Assembly: GCA_039033855.1 (NCBI GenBank)
Contig: JBCCBV010000040.1
Coordinates: 1-10,438 of the forward strand
DNA length: 10,438 bases
Reading direction: 5' to 3'
DNA from: JBCCBV01 sp039033855
Lineage (GTDB): Bacteria; Planctomycetota; Phycisphaerae; Phycisphaerales; Phycisphaeraceae
The notes under the pieces are model-generated. The model saw only the letters and a list, made by a program, of their open reading frames with translations, did no database searches and was not told the origin of the DNA. The first letter of the stretch is position 1. Every line of letters starts with the position of its first letter. Shown piece after piece: positions 7,367 to 10,438 of the stretch. The position numbers and the translations under genes are program-made.

Positions 7367-8425
7367 TTGCTGAGCTTGCTCGACGACTTTCTTAGCTGGT
7401 TCAGCGTCGATATGGGCATCGACCTGGGCACGTGCAACACGCTGGTGTGCGTGCGCGGCGAGGGCATCGTGCTGAACGAGCCTTCGGTCGTCGCCGTGAA
7501 AAAGGGCACCAACCAGGTGCTGCAAAACGGCAACGCCGTGGGCTGGGTCGCCAAAGAGATGCTCGGCAAGACCCCGGGCTCGATTACCGCCATCCGTCCG
7601 CTGAAAGACGGCGTGATCTCGGACTTTGAGATCACCGAGGCGATGCTCAGCTACTTCATCCGCAAGGTGAACGGCAAGCGTGCGCTGGCCCGGCCGCGGG
7701 TGGTCATCGCCGTGCCGTCGGGCATCACGCTGGTGGAAAAGCGGGCCGTGCTCGACTCGGCCGACCGCGCCGGCGCCCGGCGGGTGTACCTGGTGGAAGA
7801 ACCGATGGCCGCGGGCATCGGCGCTAACCTGCCGATCGTCGAGGCCACCGCCAGCATGATTGTCGACATCGGCGGCGGCACGACCGAGGTGGCCATCATG
7901 TCGCTGGCGGACATCGCCCAGTGCGAATCGGTGCGCGTGGCCGGCGACGACATGGACGAGGCCATCGTCAACCACATGAAGAAGGCCTACAACCTGATGA
8001 TCGGCGAGCAGACCGCCGAGCGCATCAAGATCGAAGTGGGCTCGGCGGCGCCCGACGGCGAAGAGAGCACCATGGAGGTTCGCGGGCGCGACATGATCTC
8101 CGGCCTGCCGCGCAAGACCGTCATCACCTCCGAAGAGATCCGCGAGGCCCTGCAAGAGCCGCTGTCGGCGATCATCGAAACGGTGACCCGCACGCTTGAG
8201 CGCTGCGAGCCCGAACTCGCCGCCGACCTGGTCGACAACGGCATCGTGCTCGCCGGCGGCGGGGCGCTGTTGCGGGGTATCGACACGATCATCTCCAACG
8301 CCACGGGGCTCGACTCGCGCATCGCCGAAGACCCGCTGACCTGCGTGGCCCGAGGCACGGCCATCTACCTCGAACACCTCGAGGAATGGAAGCAGACGAT
8401 GGAGAGCGACCTCGACGACTCCTGA
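7367..8425 (+). CDS. mreB: Rod-shape cytoskeletal protein MreB
   Basis: MreB is the bacterial actin that forms membrane-bound filaments and directs lateral peptidoglycan synthesis through MreC, MreD and the RodA/PBP2 synthases. At 352 aa it is of normal length. Visible motifs are phosphate-1 MGIDLGTCNTLV at 16-27, VVIAVPSGITLVEKRAV at 112-128, LVEEPMAAGIGANLP at 142-156, phosphate-2 DIGGGTTEVAIMS at 167-179, and the adenosine loop GIVLAGGGALLRGID at 292-306. The start is TTG with GGAG 7 bases upstream. Using it keeps the N-terminal stretch LSLLDDFLSWFS (residues 2-13), an amphipathic segment of the type that anchors MreB to the membrane and that would be lost from the ATG at 7412. mreC and mreD follow in the same direction. 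A 160-bp spacer upstream suggests its own promoter. Confidence 0.97.
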   Translation: MLSLLDDFLSWFSVDMGIDLGTCNTLVCVRGEGIVLNEPSVVAVKKGTNQVLQNGNAVGWVAKEMLGKTPGSITAIRPLKDGVISDFEITEAMLSYFIRKVNGKRALARPRVVIAVPSGITLVEKRAVLDSADRAGARRVYLVEEPMAAGIGANLPIVEATASMIVDIGGGTTEVAIMSLADIAQCESVRVAGDDMDEAIVNHMKKAYNLMIGEQTAERIKIEVGSAAPDGEESTMEVRGRDMISGLPRKTVITSEEIREALQEPLSAIIETVTRTLERCEPELAADLVDNGIVLAGGGALLRGIDTIISNATGLDSRIAEDPLTCVARGTAIYLEHLEEWKQTMESDLDDS

Positions 8426-8447
8426 CGTCGATGCCGATGCCGACGTC
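8424..8447 (+). other. Inverted repeat over the mreB stop codon
   Basis: GACGTCG (8424-8430) and CGACGTC (8441-8447) are perfect 7-base complements around a 10-base loop. The left arm begins inside the mreB TGA stop (8423-8425). No T-run follows, so it is not a standard intrinsic terminator. It could be an RNA hairpin that tunes readthrough or mRNA stability between mreB and mreC, or a chance feature of GC-rich sequence. Confidence 0.35.
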
Positions 8448-8500
8448 GCCCCGAGGCCACCGTCCGAGCCCGCCCCCGATCGCTTGCCCCCGGCGAGCCC

Positions 8501-9346
8501 ATGAGCCCACGCCGAACCCACCCGCGCCGCTCCCTGCTGATCTGCCTGGCGGTCCTGCTGGTCAGCACGCTCGGGCCGGGCGGCGTGTCGCGGTTCGTGG
8601 GCGCCCCGTTCGTGTTTGTCTACGAAACCCTGATGGCCCCGGCGGCACGGCTCGGTCAAGTGGCGCTGCGCGCGGCGGACACCAGCGGGGTTGGCCCCAA
8701 CCACGCCGTCGAACAAACACTCGAACTCGACCGCGCCGTCCAGCAGAACCAGCGGCTGCGGTCCGAACTGCAGCAGCTGCGTGAAGAGAACGCGCGGCTG
8801 CGCAACGTGCGCGCGCTGCTGGGCGAAGGCTTTCGGTTGATCCAGGCCCGTACTGCCGGCGGGTCGGACGAGGGCGGCCGCAACGTCCTGCGCATCGACC
8901 GCGGGTCCGGCGCGGGCGTGGCCGAGCGTCAGGTCGTGGCGTACGGGCCCTGGCTGGTGGGGCGGGTGGCGTCGGTCGAGCCGTTTACCGCGTCGGTCGA
9001 GCTGGTCGATTCGCGCGGCACGACGTTGGAGGTGCGCTTCGCCGAGCCGGTGCTGGGCGGCGTTGAACGGCCGGGCCGGCACCACGTGACGTGGTCCGAA
9101 TCGCTAGGCGCGTTCGAGGTCGAAGGCGGCCTGCCCCGCGACACCCCGGTGCGTGCCGGCGACCGCGCGCTGCTGAGCGATCCCGGTTGGCCGCGCGAGG
9201 CCAACGCGCTGTTCGTGGGTCAGGTGGACTCCATCGATCCGTTCCCGGCCGACCCGGACTTACGCCTGCGTGTGGTGGTGCGCCCGGCCGCGTCGCTGGG
9301 CGAATTGTCGCGCGTCGATGTGGTGACCCCCGGAGACACGCCATGA
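8501..9346 (+). CDS. mreC: Rod-shape-determining protein MreC
   Basis: MreC is a bitopic periplasmic scaffold that links MreB filaments to PBP2/RodA. The 281-aa protein has a basic N-terminus, a membrane helix at about 11-27, a coiled coil at about 71-107 (heptad-like QQNQRLRSELQQLREENARL), and then the beta-barrel region. This includes NVLRIDRGSGAGVAERQVV at 128-146, the conserved GPWLVGRVASVEPFTASVELV segment at 149-169, and a final strand region RLRVVVRPAASLGELSRVDVV. The gene lies 75 bases after mreB. The upstream GGCGAG is a weak ribosome-binding site, but ATG 8501 places the membrane helix correctly. The stop TGA shares bases with the ATG of a 13-codon mini-ORF leading to mreD. Sequence identity to well-studied MreCs looks low; order, length and topology make the call safe. 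Confidence 0.92.
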   Translation: MSPRRTHPRRSLLICLAVLLVSTLGPGGVSRFVGAPFVFVYETLMAPAARLGQVALRAADTSGVGPNHAVEQTLELDRAVQQNQRLRSELQQLREENARLRNVRALLGEGFRLIQARTAGGSDEGGRNVLRIDRGSGAGVAERQVVAYGPWLVGRVASVEPFTASVELVDSRGTTLEVRFAEPVLGGVERPGRHHVTWSESLGAFEVEGGLPRDTPVRAGDRALLSDPGWPREANALFVGQVDSIDPFPADPDLRLRVVVRPAASLGELSRVDVVTPGDTP

Positions 9347-9384
9347 CACCCGCGTGCTCCAACCGAATCGCGAGGCCGAGATGA
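9343..9384 (+). CDS. Possible 13-codon coupling mini-ORF between mreC and mreD
   Basis: ATG 9343 overlaps the mreC stop as ATGA (9343-9346). The frame encodes MTPACSNRIARPR and stops at TGA 9382-9384, which overlaps the mreD ATG as a second ATGA (9381-9384). GGAG at 9332-9335 lies 7 bases before the mini-ORF start, a better site than that of mreC itself. This arrangement could pass ribosomes from mreC to mreD by termination-reinitiation. The peptide itself has no recognisable function. It may equally be a by-product of closely spaced genes in GC-rich DNA. Confidence 0.35.
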   Translation: MTPACSNRIARPR

Positions 9385-9941
9385 ACTGGGCGTGGGTCGC
9401 GGTGGTGGCGGCGGTGCTGGCCGGCCTGGGCGAAGCGCTCGGCGGGCCGGGCGGCGCTTGGACCGTCTGGGGCGCCGAGCCCGAGCTGCTGCTCATTTTT
9501 GCCGTTGGTTTGTCGCTGCTGGCGCCGGACCGGCAGGCGCTTTGGGCGAGTATCGCGCTCGGCGTCCTGGCCGACCTGTCCGGCCAGCCCGTGGCGGAGT
9601 CGCCTTCGCTCATTGGCCCTCGGGCGATCGGGTACGCCGCGGCGAGTTGGGCGATCTTGCGCGCCCGCCCGCTTCTGGTGCGCGACGCGGTGCGGACGCT
9701 GGTGCTGGTCACCTTGCCGGCCGGGCTCATCGTGCTTGTGGTGAGCGTGGTGTTGTTGGCGCTGCGCCAGGCGCCGTTCTTCGCCGGCGAGCCTGTGGTT
9801 GGCGGTGCCGGGCGCTATCTGCTCGAACGGCTGGGCGACCTGCTCTACACCGTGGTGCTGGCCGGCCCGCTGGGTTGGGCGATGCTGCGGGCCCGCGGCG
9901 TGCTGGGGCTGGGCGGACGCCTGCGCGACCGGTCGTACTAG
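9381..9941 (+). CDS. mreD: Rod-shape-determining membrane protein MreD
   Basis: MreD is the polytopic inner-membrane member of the elongasome and works with MreC. The 186-aa protein has about six hydrophobic segments, at roughly 4-17, 35-48, 53-66, 82-94, 106-128 and 149-167. The third is followed by GVLADLSGQP at 61-70, which resembles the short Gly/Asp turn seen in MreD and related multi-helix membrane proteins. ATG 9381 is preferred: GAGG (9372-9375) lies 5 bases upstream and the first helix follows directly. An in-frame GTG at 9354 would add nine polar residues. Its position directly after mreC, together with length and topology, supports the name; MreD sequences are poorly conserved. It is the last gene of the rightward block, and the next gene converges on it 26 bases away. 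Confidence 0.88.
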   Translation: MNWAWVAVVAAVLAGLGEALGGPGGAWTVWGAEPELLLIFAVGLSLLAPDRQALWASIALGVLADLSGQPVAESPSLIGPRAIGYAAASWAILRARPLLVRDAVRTLVLVTLPAGLIVLVVSVVLLALRQAPFFAGEPVVGGAGRYLLERLGDLLYTVVLAGPLGWAMLRARGVLGLGGRLRDRSY

Positions 9942-9967
9942 TCAGCCCTGCGGCCCTGCGGGATCGT

Positions 9968-10303
9968 TCAACCGGCGCGGCGCGTGCTTGGCGTCTGACC
10001 GCGCCCGACCGGGCGATCGAACGACAGCGCCACGTGTTGGACTTCGCCAAAGCCGAAGCTGCGGGTGACCCGTGCCCGCAAGGGCTCGGCGGCGCGGGGG
10101 TCGGTGTCGTCGGGGTCGAACGCCAGGTTGGCGTCCAGGGTCTGGCCGGGCTGGAGCAGGGCCGGCCGGTCGACCCGGGCCAGCACGCCCGACGCCGAAA
10201 GGTCCAGCGTGCGCCCGCGCAGCGGTGCGCTGCCGGGCAGCGTGAGCCACAGGGCCAGGTCGGATTCTTCGCGCGTGGCGCCGCGGCGTTCGAGGATCAA
10301 CAC
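9968..10303 (-). CDS. Small stand-alone PilZ-domain protein (predicted c-di-GMP binder)
   Basis: PilZ domains bind cyclic di-GMP and transmit the signal to motility, adhesion or envelope machinery. This 111-aa protein is essentially one PilZ domain. The RxxxR motif appears as RGATR at 7-11 and the DxSxxG motif as DLSASG at 34-39, followed by GVLARVDRPALLQPGQTLDANLAF, with strands up to VQHVALSFDRP at 88-98. Both c-di-GMP contact motifs are intact. The start is GTG at 10303, with a G-run (10311-10316 on the minus strand) 7 bases upstream and no other start codon nearby in frame. TTG at 10300 is possible. The gene converges with mreD with only 26 bases between the stops. It is about 2.8 kb from the PilM module, so a functional link to that complex or to MreBCD is plausible but not shown. 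Confidence 0.85.
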   Translation of the reverse strand: MLILERRGATREESDLALWLTLPGSAPLRGRTLDLSASGVLARVDRPALLQPGQTLDANLAFDPDDTDPRAAEPLRARVTRSFGFGEVQHVALSFDRPVGRGQTPSTRRAG

Positions 10304-10371
10304 GACGCCGCCCCCCGGTTGGGTCTGCGGCCGGATCGGTGGCGGCCGTGGAGCCGGCCTACCATCCGCCG

Positions 10372-10438
10372 ATGTCCACCGCGCAAGACTTCGTGCAGAC
10401 CGTCCGCCCGTGGGTGGAAGCGCACGACCTCGAGCGGC
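10372..10438 (+). CDS. Unidentified protein, N-terminal fragment (runs off the right edge)
   Basis: ATG 10372 opens a frame of 22 codons to the window edge without a stop, beginning MSTAQDFVQTVRPWVEAHDL. It is divergent from the PilZ gene, with 68 bases between the two starts. There is no Shine-Dalgarno at normal spacing; the nearest GGAG, at 10350-10353, is 18 bases away. TACCAT at 10360-10365, six bases before the ATG, fits the TAnnnT pattern of a -10 element for a leaderless transcript. The family cannot be named from this much sequence. Confidence 0.5.
   Translation, partial: MSTAQDFVQTVRPWVEAHDLER

Noticed and set aside
7412..7414. ATG start for mreB
   Set aside because: It would remove the amphipathic N-terminus and begin inside the first strand of the actin fold; the TTG at 7367 has a well-placed ribosome-binding site.
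6863..9085. 740-codon open frame on the minus strand across the third module gene, mreB and mreC
   Set aside because: It lies antisense to clear genes including mreB. Its Arg/Gly/His/Ala-rich composition is typical of the shadow frame of GC-rich coding DNA, with no recognisable motif.
9354..9380. GTG start for mreD nine codons upstream of the chosen ATG
   Set aside because: The added residues are polar, and the ATG at 9381 has a closer GAGG and leads straight into the first membrane helix.
9946..9961. Direct repeat CCCTGCGG twice between the mreD and PilZ genes, considered as a bidirectional terminator
   Set aside because: The two copies are direct, not inverted, so they do not form a stem with each other, and there is no T-run.
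1..10438. Search for a novel defence, mobile or CRISPR-type system
   Set aside because: No direct-repeat array with spacers, transposase, integrase, terminal inverted repeats or phage-like genes were seen; base composition looks even throughout.

Overview
The window is about 10.4 kb of high-GC bacterial chromosome, densely coding, with an ordinary housekeeping and cell-envelope gene set. I saw no mobile element, rRNA, tRNA or CRISPR array. The protein styles (an oversized PilM with a periplasmic tail, Gly/Asn/Pro-rich linkers, an Amuc_1100-like partner) suggest the PVC superphylum, most likely a planctomycete of the Phycisphaerae type. This assignment is inference from gene style, not a marker-based classification.

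Layout. Positions 1-1582 read leftward: the replicative helicase dnaB (185-1582), followed downstream by the first 21 codons of an unidentified gene (1-65) with a strong AAGGAGA ribosome-binding site. A 247-bp divergent spacer (1583-1829) separates dnaB from a rightward block. The first three genes of that block (1830-7206) form a membrane module: a 706-aa PilM whose C-terminal half looks like a fused PilN, a 477-aa bitopic protein with PilO/Amuc_1100-like architecture, and a 594-aa bitopic protein of unknown family. After a 160-bp spacer come mreB (TTG start), mreC and mreD (7367-9941). A short PilZ-domain gene converges on mreD from the right (9968-10303, minus). The first 22 codons of another unidentified rightward gene end the window (10372-10438).

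How the genes fit together. PilM is an actin-like cytoplasmic ATPase-fold protein that binds the N-terminal tail of PilN. PilN and PilO form the inner-membrane alignment complex of type IV pilus and type II secretion machines. Here PilM and PilN appear to be one polypeptide, followed by a PilO-like protein and an extra partner. No pilin, motor ATPase, secretin or lipoprotein PilP is in the window. All three proteins carry Gly-rich linkers with related FN/NF-Pro-Gly motifs, which supports their working as one complex. MreB, MreC and MreD form the elongasome core that positions lateral peptidoglycan synthesis. The c-di-GMP-type PilZ protein beside them is a plausible but unproven regulator of either the pilus-like or the envelope machinery.

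The most interesting items are the apparent PilM-PilN fusion, the architectural match of the second protein to Akkermansia Amuc_1100, the linker motifs shared by three neighbouring proteins, and a 13-codon mini-ORF that bridges mreC and mreD with ATGA overlaps at both ends.
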